Source of the DNA: Reticulitermes lucifugus
Taxonomy: Eukaryota > Arthropoda > Insecta > Blattodea > Rhinotermitidae
DNA length: 39,792 bases
Assembly: GCA_026260175.1 (NCBI GenBank)
Contig: JAKCWW010001233.1
Span: 24,305-64,096 of the forward strand
Direction of reading: 5' to 3'
Position 1 is the stretch's first letter. The number at the start of each line of letters is the position of its first letter. The position numbers and the translations under genes were made by a program. Below the pieces are notes generated by a model. It saw nothing but the letters and a program-made list of their open reading frames with translations, did no database searches and was not told the origin of the DNA. Of the stretch, positions 1-12,660 are shown piece after piece.

Positions 1-1415
1 AAATCATTTTTGATGTCAGCCATCCTTTTTGCCTCATTACTGCCTTGGTGGACTTAATTAGATACCTACCTGCTTTACATATTTAAGACAGTTCTCAGTT
101 ATTGGCTTGTGTGAGAATGTGGCTGTTTTCAGAGTGGTCTGAATGGCTCTCACGTATTTCACTTGGAAGTCATAAATATAAAAAAAAAAACAATTAAAAA
201 GTTGAAACTTCTTACAATTAAACAGAATATAAGAATAAGTGTACTTAGAGAAATAGGAACATAATTTTCCATAAATGCTGGTATTTCAAAATACTTGCAA
301 GATCAAAAGGTTCTGAAATAAAAGAAAATTAAAGTTCTTTGTAGAAAGTATGAATTGTTCTTCAACTGCTGTTAAAGTACCTCCTGCAGTTTTGTCATTC
401 TGGCATTTAAAAAAGTTCCCTGATTACAAAAGCTGTCTGTTATGAGATGGTATTGGTCTAGACTATATTGAAAACTGTATGGGAATGGGTCATTTTTAGG
501 AGGTTTGGTGTAGAATTATGGTAGAGAGACTGGCTGTTAACTTCATACCCTGTAAAATGCAGATGTTTAAGGATGAGGATGTGCCACCCATCCTACATGA
601 TACTTGCAATGCCCACATAATTATTAAAGAGTATAGAGGTGAGTGAATGATAATTATTTAAAGAGTGGTGATATTTTAATTGTGGTCAGATTACTTTAGA
701 ACAAACTTTTAATAAATCAAGACTCATAATTTGTATAACAATTTTTTACTTTTAATTAGTAAGCATTTACCATAACATGTGCTACAACAGAAACTTCACA
801 CTTCACACCTGTGTCCTTACCACATACACAAACATTCAACATAAATATTTTCAGTGGAATTAAATGTTTTATAATTATAGATATCTAGCACTTCACATGA
901 AATTAAGTGTAATGTGCTCCTTGAAGAACCGCCTTTAACTTAAGTCTCCATCTTCATGGTTAAAGTGAGTGGAGAGAGCGCATTCAGGATATACATGCAG
1001 GTGGTTCCTCAGACCCACAGACTCAGACGATGGAGGTACCAAGTTCCTCTAAAACTCAGCAACACAACCCACTGCCACATGGTGCAAAAACCCCAAAACA
1101 GTATTGACATTAAGAGTGTATCACCATGAAAACTTAAAATCAGTTATTAAATTAGTTACAAGAAATGTCCTGAACACACTGATTGGATTAACAATGCCTG
1201 GTGTGCCCCATCCCTGCTCCCTAGGAAGGGATGTGAAGAATGTCAGTACAGGCAATGTTGAATTTCATGGACAAAAAATGGTATGAGTAAATGAAAAGTT
1301 TGTGGAAGTAAAGCATCCTGGAGATGTAACTTCTGCATGAGTGGTCTGTTTCATGCACTTAAACCCGTGGTAACAGATATTTTCAAAGCAATATATTGAT
1401 TACAAGATACATGTG

Positions 1416-1445
1416 CCCCCCCCCCCACACACACACACACACACA
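1416..1445. repeat. poly-C plus (AC)n microsatellite
   Basis: Eleven C residues are followed directly by about nine AC units. It is a compound simple repeat with no coding context. Confidence 0.9.
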
Positions 1446-1616
1446 TACACATCTCACATGTCTTATATAATTACATGTAAGACAGACTTTGTAAAATTGT
1501 CTTCAAATCAGTCATCACAACAAATATGTGTAATACATTCTTTGGGTTAAGAATGTCCAGTTAAAAAAGCCCACGTTCACTTTCACAAGCAAGAGCAACT
1601 AAGTATAGCTGCATCT

Positions 1617-1650
1617 TGTGTGTGTGTGTGTGTGTCTCTCTCTCTCTCTC
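1617..1650. repeat. (TG)n(TC)n compound microsatellite
   Basis: A TG run switches without interruption to a TC run. This is a simple repeat in gene-free DNA. Confidence 0.9.
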
Positions 1651-2239
1651 CCACCAAGGTAAAAGTGAAAAAAATCCGTGCCCAAATACCACATCATGGA
1701 ATTAAAGCCTTATACATGTGTCACTTCTGCATGAGTGATAGGCTTTACATTCCACCTGTTTTACATGCTGGTATGGTTCACCACTATGTACCACCAGAAT
1801 GAAGTCCTGAGAACACTCAGTGAAATAACAAAGCAGTGCTGCTGTAGTTAGTACATGGCATACAATTGTAGCTCTGTTCATTTCTTGCCTCCTTTACATA
1901 CAATGGATAACAGTATAACTAAATAAATGCTTTTGTATTTCACTACAAGTCAGACACTGTATTGATAAATTGTCAACTAGAGGTCAGAAGTATATCTAAA
2001 CATCATTGTATAAAATTATTTCTACAAATTGTAATATAAACTTTAAAGTCTTCTTAGGCAATTGGCTGTGTCACCATAGATTTATACCTGGAGTGTTATT
2101 CCGTATTGATACAGCTGAGTTTCTGGGAAGTAGTCATCTGGTCATCATAAGAACTTTGAATTGCATGCAAGAAATCCTGATAATCAAACAGCATCTATTT
2201 TGCATTCATTATTATCTATGGTTTATTCCATTTTGTTCT

Positions 2240-2400
2240 TTATGGTATTCATGCATCCCTTGTGGGAAATTCTGGGATGGTACCTTCGTACAGACCACGA
2301 CTGCCTCCTTCCACATCCTCTACAGTTCATACTTCATACTCATATCTTACACTGCAGGAACAGTTATTCAGTGGTCACTCAATCATAATTTATACTTGGT
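2240..2400 (-). repeat. possible decayed SINE-like repeat
   Basis: Read on the minus strand, a stretch near 2265-2300 contains GTACCATCCCAG, which resembles the AGCCATCCCAGC core of the clearer repeat at 12750-12900. The rest is too decayed to align by eye, and no tRNA boxes survive. The family link is weak. Confidence 0.3.
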
Positions 2401-2590
2401 ATTCTTACATTTTCCATTCACTTACCAAAGTTTCCATGAAATATCTATCAATGAACTTAGTGACAAATTTGCCATTTGTTTAGTCACAGACTAATACTTC
2501 ACAGAAAAGGGCATTCTATAACTGCCCAAGCAGATACACATCAGAATTACCCACACTTACAATTCACTTCAGGTCACACTTCAATCTTAC

Positions 2591-2724
2591 AGATTTATAA
2601 TAAGTACCACACTCTGGCTTTTACAAATTCTAACCTATATGTAAATGTAAATAATTATAAAGATTTATAATAAGTACCACACTCTGGCTTTTACAAATTC
2701 TAACCTATATGTAAATGTAAATAA
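2591..2724. repeat. exact 70-bp tandem duplication
   Basis: The 64 bases at 2591-2654 recur without a mismatch at 2661-2724, a period of 70 bp. Full identity means a recent duplication, or an assembly artefact. The unit is AT-rich and non-coding. Confidence 0.95.
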
Positions 2725-5608
2725 CTGAACAGTAATACTGATATAAATCACCCATTCACAGGTATGACTGTAATAATCATAGTTATTGAACACAAGTTCA
2801 ATATTCTGAGGAACAAACAAAATTCCGTATGGAAAAGCCACCTAATGTACTGGAATGGGTACTTCTCTTTTTATTTAAAGATCATCCTTTAATTAAAACC
2901 TGTCAAAATATGCTAGTATAAGAATTCAGTTTTTGCCCAATTAGGACTGGAATAGTTGTATATATATGTATAAATATTGGGTACATATTTGCACATTGCA
3001 GCCAGACTAAAACAACATCATTAGAAAAGTGTAACTGGGTAATGTTAATCAATTTTTTGTGCCAGTCTTACTTTTTATTGTTATTTCATTTTACTGTCTT
3101 ACATGCAAAAGAAGCACAAGTGAATTATGGACAATACTAGCCCCTTTACTGTTTGATATAATATAATGAATTCCATTGGTTGATTGTCTTTTCATTGCTG
3201 CATTCTGGATCTTAATGGTTAATAAAACAGGCAATCCTATTTATTGCTAAACTGTGGTTAGCAGTTTCTCTCCCACAGCGATCTACTGTTGCCCCACCTT
3301 ACGCCTTACACTACCAGTAAGGTTGCTTGTGGTATCATAATTTACAGCCTTACAGGGGATCTACACAAATGATTCACTTCTATTCAAGGTGGTTTCAAGT
3401 GTAATTTTTATGTATGGTATTCCTGTAATGCATTCATTGTGTAAACAGTGCCACTTGGTGAACATATTAGCACAGTAGGTTGGTGCTAATACACAGAAAC
3501 CATAAATGTGACATAATTTTCAAGAGAAACTGAATGGCATTGGTGGTCAGTAGGAAAGCCCAGGATGTTACTGCACTGCTTGGGAACTCAAAGTGGCATG
3601 TGAGAAAGCTCAGTTCATGCTGAAACAAAACTGTTCATAGTATAACCATAAAAAATCTTATGCCTTTGGAATGTGAAGCAAGAATTTTGTATCACATTTT
3701 TTTCTTTACTTGCAAAATGTTTAATTTGAGTAGGTGCCAGCATTTTAGAAATGTTCTCTGTGGATGTGAGCTCTGCTTAGAAGCATAAAGCTGGTGCATT
3801 GAAGCCCTGATTATAATAAGGTAAGTTGCACAGCACTAGAAAACTTGGCAGCTATTTTTCAGCACACTCTACCATTATGCATGAAGTCATGAAGTAGTCT
3901 GTTGGATGTAATGAATGATATAGTGTAGTGAGTCATCCAGTTAAAGATACATTTGTAATATGTAGGTGAATGTAAAATTTCCAATCCCTATAAATACTTG
4001 TTTCTTACAAGGAAAATTAGAAAATGTTGATCTTTTAACATCAAAATATCTGGTTCCATATCTGAATGTTTGCAGAAATGTGTCAAAGGGAAAATACTGT
4101 ACAAGATACAATGGAACAATTTCCAGACTGACCCTTTTCTTAATATTCAACACATTTTGTAGCTATACTATGCTACCACTTTGGACGTAGTTTCATTACA
4201 ACCTGATATATAGTGAATCCAGCTGTTCTGTGAATTTTTGTTATTCCAGCAGGGTACAGCTTGAGTTTTGGAAACAGAAAAGAATCAGCAGACTGTATCT
4301 GGGGAGTACAAAAAGTGGGGAACAACAGTCACACAGCTTTCAGCCATAAAAATTGCTCCACAGACAAAGTATAACAAATATTTTCAATTCATCGTAAATG
4401 CTTCAGAATTATACTTCATTTTTTATACACGTCACAGAACATCTGTGGATCGAACTCCTGATGCACAGTTCCATCAACCAGTGAACTGTGAAGAGCACAA
4501 GAATGTATGAGTTCCGTTCATTGTCTCCTCTCTAAAAGTAAATTTCAACTTATCACGTGCTCCTATAGCAATTTTGCCTAATTTCAAACAGAACTTAATG
4601 CACAGGGCAGTCTTGTAATTCCTTGAAAGATAAAATTCACAGATTACCTTACTTCACTGTATGTCTATTTTGACACATCCTGCAGTTCTGAAATTAATGG
4701 CAAATGATACAGCAGACTATATTCCCCCACGAACTAGCTAGTAACTCTGCAGTTACTACAGTATAGCCTTGTCTTGCATATGTTTTTATTTATGGTGTGT
4801 CTTCTAAATCATTTATATAACCAGAGAAGTGTACTGTCATACTTAAGCCTTGAAAGCAACCTTCTTAAAAACAGTCCACTGTATCAACGAAATGTACAAG
4901 AGAGTAACAACAGCGTGAAATTCATTTTCAAAGCTTTCTGTTGAATCAGGTTAAAATATGACCAAGAAGACAGGCACCTTGTATGACTGTACTAGTGAAC
5001 ATGTTCACATGCAAAAACAGGTAATGTGAATACTGTTTGTCATTCTTCAGGTTACCATGCCAGTACTTTCTTTGGTCAGGTTATATGTATTTTTATTGCA
5101 ATATCACTTCAATTTAAATGCATAACAAATAGTTCAGAATTGTCTAAAGCACTTTCTACTGAACACCTTCTGGACGGAGTTGCAGATTGCCATATTGTCC
5201 AAACTCATTTGTGTTACTAACACTGGTTTAGAATAACCAGTCTGACATTTTTAAATGCATTTTTCATATTTTATAAAAAGAAGATAAATGTTAAGTACAA
5301 ACAGACTAGAAGTATTAGTGCTAGATTAAAATATAACTCCCCAGTTACATTTATATTACGATTATCTAATTAAATTTGTGCAAGAAATACAGATGCTCTG
5401 TTTGTATTCAACTTTCCTGTTTCTACAGACACAAAAAAATCCACAAAATTTCTTGACTTTTAAAACATTTCCTCAGAATCCATGATATTACATATTGTAC
5501 ATTTTAAGAACAGCTTTAATTTTTACTTCAGACGGATGTAGGAGATATGCAGATTTTTGTCACTGTCCAAACTGTGGCAGTCAGGCCCTGTGTTTAAGCA
5601 AGCACTAT

Positions 5609-5820
5609 GCCATGAAAGCATGTGCACAAATGGAGGTATACCTGCACACATTCTTAACCTTAGCACCAGATGGAGGCAAGTGGTCAGTTGTGCACTCCAG
5701 CTGCTTACTCAAGAGGACACATGCCACAGTACCCATTGAATAGGTGGACGAGTTGGGTGCGGAGAAACATCTCATGCTGGGAAGAATTCTTCATTCATCC
5801 AGCCCATGGCCCAGTTAAGT
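5609..5820 (-). mobile_element. old tRNA-derived SINE copy
   Basis: This aligns by eye, with many substitutions, to the younger SINE copies at 37436-37720 and 39415-39690. It runs in the same order from the GCCATGAAGGC-like tail side, through TTAACCTTAGCACCAGATGGAGG and ACAGTACCCATTGAATAGG, to CAGCCC near the tRNA-like head. Its CpG sites have mostly gone to TG or CA, consistent with age or methylation. Confidence 0.65.
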
Positions 5821-6097
5821 CTAACCACTTTGTTCGTGTCATGAAATTTTTGTGTAACAAAAACACAACTTTGCTGACTAAATCTCCAATTTTAAGTAAA
5901 ATTTTATTACATATAACAAATTCTTAGGAAATTTAAGGGCAGTAAATTACAATTTATAAATATTCAGTGTGGCTCTCCATTTAAAACTAAATCTGCACAC
6001 TAGTCATTGTCACATAAAAATTCAATATAACAGTAACAGTATACATACTGTTCACTGTCCTTGGTAAAACCATCAATAAAATTGTAACTGTCACCAT

Positions 6098-6350
6098 GTT
6101 GTGAAGGTGCATAGGGGCATGAAGGTAAAGCTCCATGCATTACATATCTTGGCATAAGCTGGACAGAAGTGTTAAGCTTCATGCTCTGGCCACTTTATCC
6201 ATTCCCTAGAACTCACCAGATAGAAGACTGGGTGGATTCCAGCCAGTCTGGGTTCAGTAGGTATGGAAAAATTCATGTCCCTGCTGAGAATCAAAATGTA
6301 GTTACTGTAGCTGGAAAATGAACCCGAGTCTACTGCTAATCACATTATAA
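6098..6350 (-). mobile_element. old tRNA-derived SINE copy
   Basis: Starting from GGGGCATGAAGGTAAAGCTCC and running to GAACCCGAGTC, it keeps the order of blocks of the younger SINEs. These are the tail-side 'catgaagg', a middle 'tttatccattccc', and a tRNA-like B-box region near 6328 read on the minus strand. It is heavily diverged. Confidence 0.6.
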
Positions 6351-6514
6351 CAGAATTACATCAGAAGGTAATATGCTACTGATTGTTTTCAGACAGGCAT
6401 AATTACAGTTATTACCTATGCTATTGTCAAACCATGCCATAAATTCAGTACAAACTTTTGAAGGGTTACATTCAAGAATTACTGACCTCATTGGTGCAGT
6501 TTATATAGAAGTTG

Positions 6515-6765
6515 GGAGCTGATAGTATAGTCGGTCTACTGACTAGGCTACATGCTGGACAACACAGGCCTCAAATCCTGGCAGGAGCAAGAAATTTTTC
6601 TCTTCTCTAAAATATCCAAATCAACTCTGAGGCCCAGTCAGCACCCTATTGAATAGGTACTCAGGCGTCGATCCGTGTGAGCAAAGCAACCAGGGTGTGA
6701 GGCTGACCACTCACCTGCACGTACTGTCAACGTTCATGGCATGTAAAGAAACAACTTTACCTTTA
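6515..6765 (+). mobile_element. old tRNA-derived SINE copy
   Basis: The plus-strand head has an A-box-like GATAGTATAGTCGGT near 6528 and a B-box-like CTCAAATCC near 6571. A body follows with CACCCTATTGAATAGGTACTCAGG, and the tail ends in a TTTACCTTTA-type repeat near 6757. It is the same family as the copies near 37.5 and 39.4 kb, but much older. It lies tail-to-tail with the next copy. Confidence 0.7.
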
Positions 6766-6796
6766 TAGAAGACGTACGTATGATATTTTAAAATTG

Positions 6797-6985
6797 AAGG
6801 TAAATGTAAGGTTACCCTTGTGCCATGCACAGTGGCTTGAAATCATGCAGGGTTGCAGAGGTACAGCTCCACACACATTCTAAATCTTGGTACTTTATTG
6901 AAGTGAGTAGTCAGCTTCATTCTTTACCTCCAAGGGAACAACCCAAGTACCAAGTGGATTGGAAACTGGTCTAAAGCCAGGAGTT
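6797..6985 (-). mobile_element. old tRNA-derived SINE copy
   Basis: It begins with the inverted tail GGTAAATGTAAGGTTACCC. It then follows the minus-strand SINE order: GCAGAGGTACAGCTCC, TTAACC-like, and AAGTACCAAGTGGATTGG. The tRNA-like head is missing or too decayed to see. It faces the copy at 6515-6765 across about 30 bp. Confidence 0.65.
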
Positions 6986-7193
6986 TCTATAAATAATAAA
7001 CTCACCAGATACACTGATCTGAACAAAGTTTCAGGTATAAAATTCATGAATGAAATTTCAATTTTTTCAGGTTCTTAACCTAAATAAACAATAAACCTTA
7101 ATCTTCTAATCCACATTACACAAAATTTAAAAAATTCATTTGACTTCGGAATGTGCTAGAAAGTAATATATATTTTACGACTTCCATTCTCAG

Positions 7194-7199
7194 TTTATT
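7194..7199 (-). terminator. candidate poly(A) signal of SLC35C2
   Basis: TTTATT on the plus strand reads AATAAA on the minus strand, about 160 bp past the SLC35C2 stop codon. The distance suits a short 3' UTR. No transcript data are available. Confidence 0.45.
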
Positions 7200-7358
7200 G
7201 AACAATAACTACTTTGCAGCTGCCCATATCAGTTCCTGGTGCTGAATATAAAATTTGTTCATAAACTGTGTTTATACCAGCCATTATTTTAAAGTTGCTC
7301 TTAATCTGCATCTCATCTGGGAACAAAAATGAAATAAGGCAACTCGTGACCAAGTATT

Positions 7359-7694
7359 CTACCGTGGGTTGTCCCTTCTTTGCAGAATGTTGAACAGAAC
7401 ATTTGATGAATCCTCATCACTCTCATCTGTGCTGTAAATGTTACCCGACGTGAATCTGACAGATGACTCTGCAAGCAGAGGCACTCGTAAATCTGAGCTG
7501 TTTGACTGTGTTGGATCTCCCTCACTGCTGAATAAGTCTTCATCCAACTCAGCCATGCTGCTTCTTCTATTAGCAATGGCTGATTTGTGCAAAACATGGA
7601 ATATAATGCCTCCCAAACAAAAAAATAGGCCTATAGCATTAATTATATTCATCTGATCACCTGTTTCAACAGCCAGTATTAGTGTGCACACCTC
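7359..7694 (-). CDS. SLC35C2: SLC35C2 coding exon 7 (terminal)
   Basis: 336 nt including the stop, residues 278-388. The acceptor is TCCACAG|GAG. EVCTLILAVETGDQMN continues the human EVCTLLLAAHLLGDQ, followed by the last helix and a hydrophilic acidic tail. A PLLAE stretch in the tail resembles a dileucine sorting signal, but that is only suggestive. Confidence 0.93.
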   Translation of the reverse strand, partial: EVCTLILAVETGDQMNIINAIGLFFCLGGIIFHVLHKSAIANRRSSMAELDEDLFSSEGDPTQSNSSDLRVPLLAESSVRFTSGNIYSTDESDEDSSNVLFNILQRRDNPR

Positions 7695-10600
7695 CTGTGG
7701 AGAAAAATTATTTCACATTACAGTCTAACAACTAGGGAAAATCTGAAAGGAGAAATATTACATGGAAAGTTAGTAACATTAAGGATACATTGACATGGGA
7801 ATGTGTTGTGTATGGATGCTGAGCATAAAAAATGAAGAAGTGGACTAAATAACCATTTAGGGAAAGATATACAAAAGACAATGAGCAAAAAGTTTACAGT
7901 GATGCATGAGGAGATGACAGGAATGGAGAATGGAAAATTGAGAAGCTTTGTCATAAGATGATATACACTAGTGGAAACATCACTGGATGCTGGTAGTGGT
8001 GGTGGTGGTGGTGGTGGTGGCACCAGTAATTATACTACTACTACTACTACATTACTGCACATATGCATGGGTCCATGTCCCTTGACATTTTTGAATGGGA
8101 ATGACATCAGGGATAGGATCTTAAGATGTTAAAAACTTATTTAGTCACCATGTTATGACTGTTCTATATAGCACAAACATGTTTTACCTGTGTACTTGAA
8201 TTTTAACTAAAACACTGTGGTGAGACATAAAGACCCATGACATGCATGTAGATAGTTAAAAACACACTGCAAAAGTCCAACCTGGATGGATACGGAGAAA
8301 CCTGACCATGAATTGGTTAAATACTTGTAAAACTGTGTTTCATACCTTGAAGATGCCTGCCACAGACAGGGTAAGGCTGGATGTGTGTGTGACAACCAAG
8401 AACTCTGCAACTTCCATGCAGAATGCCAAAACAGCTCCTGCTATAATCTGCAGCAATGTGACAGCTACAGCAACTACATCATGATAACGGAAGAATTTAC
8501 AGTTGGTAACCAGTGCCAGCCCTACAAGCACAATTCAGCTTTATTAATGTCCATCTGAACGATCAATGTAGAACTTGCCATTGATTGTATTTTTAAACTG
8601 TTCTAAACACAACTGATAAAAAGTTCAATTTGAGATTTATGTAAAATGTAATTATATTAGATAAATATGAGCCAAAATTTAATTCACCTCACAGTTTTTA
8701 TCTCATGAATAGGGTTCAGTAGCAGGCATAACCTCCCCAATATGCATGCATGTTTAGTACAAAGAATACATAACGTATAATATGGGAATATGTGACAGGC
8801 CTGGTGCATGTCCAGCATGTTACATTCATGGAAGCAAGTGCAGAAACTTTCTTCCTCTTCAATACTAACCTTCAAAACTAATTGCAAGGGGTAGGATGGA
8901 CACAATCATCCATGGCTGCACATGGTACACCATGTCTACTGGGTTTTCCAAACCCAGTTTTGACTTTTGCATTACAAGCTGTGCTAACGTCCATCGAAGC
9001 CCACTGTAAATAGCAAAGAATAAAGTATCATGCACTAACAGAAGGGAAGGAACAAATCGATGTTGGACAAAGCAAAAGATGTGGTGGAAGAGACAGACCC
9101 AAAAAAACCAAGTATGTAAACTACAATGGAGAAAAACATAATTAGAATTGAGAAAAGGTAGAATATGCACATCGACTCTAAACACTATATAATGTTTATG
9201 TAAAACAAAAATTGATAGCATCAGAAAGATTGAAGGGACTCACAAAAAAAAGAACCAAGAATTGAACAATGAGATTGAAGGTCTTGTATTTGTATTTTAT
9301 TTTACCTTCCATAAATCCACAGATATGGAAACAGTCATATAACATATAAAAGATATAAACACTAAATTGAGGACATCTATATATATGTACAGAAAAGTGC
9401 AAAGCACTTGTCATATCATCAGTCACAATATTTATCATGCTAATACATAGAGTACAACAGTGTAATATACAGCAGTATACAACATCACTTCCCAAGGAAC
9501 ACAATTCATTCATCAATACAATATTTTTTCCATTTACAGTCAGTATACAATAGATATAAATATAAGTGGAATATAAATAAAATAATATAGAATGTTAAAT
9601 CCCTAATCATTAATATATTTGTTGAAAAAACTCTTCAACACTATAAAAAGTTATAACCCCAAAACCAGAAGAGACCGACTTAGGGATAAATAGATGAAGA
9701 ACAGAGCAAATGTTTATAAAATTTAGAAACAAACTGAGGTGATTGGGATATTTAAAGTGAACATGAAAGACAGAATGCCAAAATGGCAAGAAAATTTACA
9801 TACAAAAAGGGCAGGATGGACCATTGTGGATGGATGTGGAGAGGAGAGACAAGATATGGACAGATGTGATGGACGATACAATATGTTGGAAAGTTATCAC
9901 ACACTGAATGCTCACAAAGTTAATGGCAAAAGAAAGGAACTGTTTTGAGGTATTCCACTGTTTAAGTCACACATTTCTTGACTTTAATAATGACAGTAAA
10001 TTCACACCCATTACTGACCTTGTGAATGATGCTGTTAATACAAGCATGAACCCCAGAAAGTTGAAGTCTGTAGCCTTATAGGTAAAGAGAAATAATCCAC
10101 CAGAAATCATGACTACAATGACACACACAGTCCATGACTGAAACAAGCAAAGAGCAATATGTTTTACAGTAAAACTGTATGCATTTACATTTAATTTTAC
10201 GCATTCTGAACCTGGTGCAACCCGCACATTATATTAAAAATGAAACACGTTTGTGGATGACAGTTATGTTAACAGTCAGAGCTAAACCAATCAGCCCTCT
10301 CCCTGAAGACAAAGCAGCCCATGTATGAAACTGACCACTAAAACCTATCTATTGCAGAAGTTACAAATGTGTGGATCTTTACTTCTGCTTCCTTCTGCCT
10401 TCATGCCATTTTGGTTAAGCACCAGAACAACTGTACACAACAGAGCATCTCTGATGCACTAGACTTCTTACCTGTTCAATTTTTCCATATGAAAAATGAA
10501 AGTAATTACCTTTTCTTCTAATCTGAACAAGAGTGCAAATCCAAGAATGAAGATAATGGCTGTAGATTTTGTCATTGTATACCTGCAAAATGGACATTGT

Positions 10601-12619
10601 TATTTGTAAATGACACTTCAAAAATGTCAAGGGCTACACATAAGTTGAAAATGTAACACTTGTTAGTTAGAACATAAAAGAAATAGCTTAAAATTGATAG
10701 TGACAATGTGTCTAGATTATGATACTGATTTAGAAAATACATGGTAAACTCATACATAAATTGAGTAATACACAAATACCTCAGCAGTACTTAACCCACA
10801 TTAATTTTGAGAAGGATATGTAGCCATGAAAAGTTATATTCATAAATAAGGTACACATTTAATATTTTACTGTCCAATCTGTACAGGCCAGAATTCTGAG
10901 TCTGATGCACAGAAGCCTTTGATCACCAATGTGGTAGTTGGAGAGACATCAATTTCAAATATCTCACTTGCTACTGTGCTGTCAACATCTACAGTGTAAG
11001 TACTGTTACAAAATTACATACAAGTTTTATAAGTAAATATTTTTGTCTTAGGTAATTGCAATTTGGCATTTTTGTAAAATCCAGTATGAAATATATTCAG
11101 AGTGGCACAAAACACGGACACAAAGTATTGTACAGCCATGGCACATGTATCAGATGAGTTTACATTGCAGACTTCATGTATTTTAGATGCCTAACATGTG
11201 TGAGAAACATAGCAAGGGGTGATCTTCCTATACACTCCTACCAGACAGTCCCTTACTCTTATGACCACTGGGGACAGAAATTTGGATTGAGAGGGGCACT
11301 GGATAATATAGTCAGGTAAGCCAGCATACATTAGATGTTAGTGAAACCACCGCCCCACTTACAGCAAAAGCAATGAAATATCAACCTGGTATACCAGCCT
11401 TTTTGCTAGGTGATGGACACTGCAGTCATGTCCACTACATTAACATGCACTGTACTGTAAATAATTTTCAAATCAACTGATGCTTGTTCCCTGCAAATGA
11501 TTCAGGCCTAGACTGGCAGGGAAATTTTGACATTAATAATTTCATGCTACATGTTGTCTGTTACGGACACTTTGCTTCTGTGCATGGTTTACCAAATTTC
11601 TAGGGGGGGGTTCCAGCTATGTCTAATAACTTAGGCGAGGCATAGGATCTGTTGCCTGTGATTATAGCTATAACAGACAGGAAATACCATGTAAAACCAA
11701 TGAACCATATGGGATTATTCATAAATATCAGTAGCTGATGACACGTATACGATATTCCACTGGCTAGAGATATAACACGAAACAGTCCAAGGGCTTGTAC
11801 CATGATACCAGTGCATTTTTACAGCATTACACAGGGGTATGGTACATGAACACCTTTCCTTCCAAAACAAAAAATGAGAATTCTCTTATGAAACATGTCC
11901 AGAGGTATGTTAATTCTTCTGTTATATTGACTTTTGTTGTCCATCTTTCTGAAAAGTGTTGTGATGAGTAAAGATTATGAAGAATAAGCTGTAATTTATA
12001 ATTTACTGGGTATTTCATGACATAACACCTTTAACACTTTAATGGTAACATGTAAGTTGATTAATTCACATTAACTAGTTAAACTGTAGAATCTTTCAAA
12101 CGTCCTATGTACAAAGTGGGGTTGGTTTGTTATTCTATGAAGTTACTAGTTAAAGTGTTGAATGGTTTCTCATTATAAACTTTACGTGTCCCTTTCTGCT
12201 AATTTACGAAATAACTAGATACTTCATGAAATAACAGATTTCACACTCTAATAGTAACATATACGTCTAAACAGTATGATGTTCAAGATGCCTCTGATAC
12301 CATAATGTGCTTATCAAATTTCTGGACCTGAGAAGTAAGTCCAGTTTTATTATATTTGAGATAATACATAATTTTTCTTAGAATTCTAAGCTCTTTTAGA
12401 TGCAGATGGTTTTAAGTCCAAATACTGTCCCAGTGTGGCTGGACCAAAAATTAAACAGCACTAAGTCACATATTTGTCTAAGAAAAATTATGTATTATCT
12501 CAAACATAAAATTGGACTTAACCCTTCTGCTTCTCAGGTCTAGATTTCACGTAACTTGTCAAATAATTCAGAAGCTGAATGGGGGAAAAACAGCCAGCCT
12601 TCTTTTATCAAGGCTCAAA

Positions 12620-12660
<41 letters not shown>

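Larger units (their letters stand above)
1..5608. other. gene-free CpG-poor flank
   Basis: No exon, tRNA or intact transposon is recognisable here on either strand. Open frames are short; the longest, at 2006-2494, has no family resemblance that I can see. CpG is very rare: only one CpG is visible in the first 600 bases. The stretch holds two microsatellites, an exact tandem duplication and one possible decayed SINE, listed separately. The low CpG is like that of the SLC35C2 region to the right, so it may be intron or flank of another germline-methylated transcription unit. That is inference. Confidence 0.5.

Noticed and set aside
2006-2494. 162-codon plus-strand open frame
   Set aside because: Composition is AT-driven and hydrophobic with no family motif, and the minus strand here partly resembles a repeat. 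It has no splice or promoter support.
11600-11803. 67-codon hydrophobic minus-strand frame in SLC35C2 intron 2
   Set aside because: It was considered as an alternative SLC35C2 exon. It matches no part of the family, and the flanking exons already join perfectly in phase without it.
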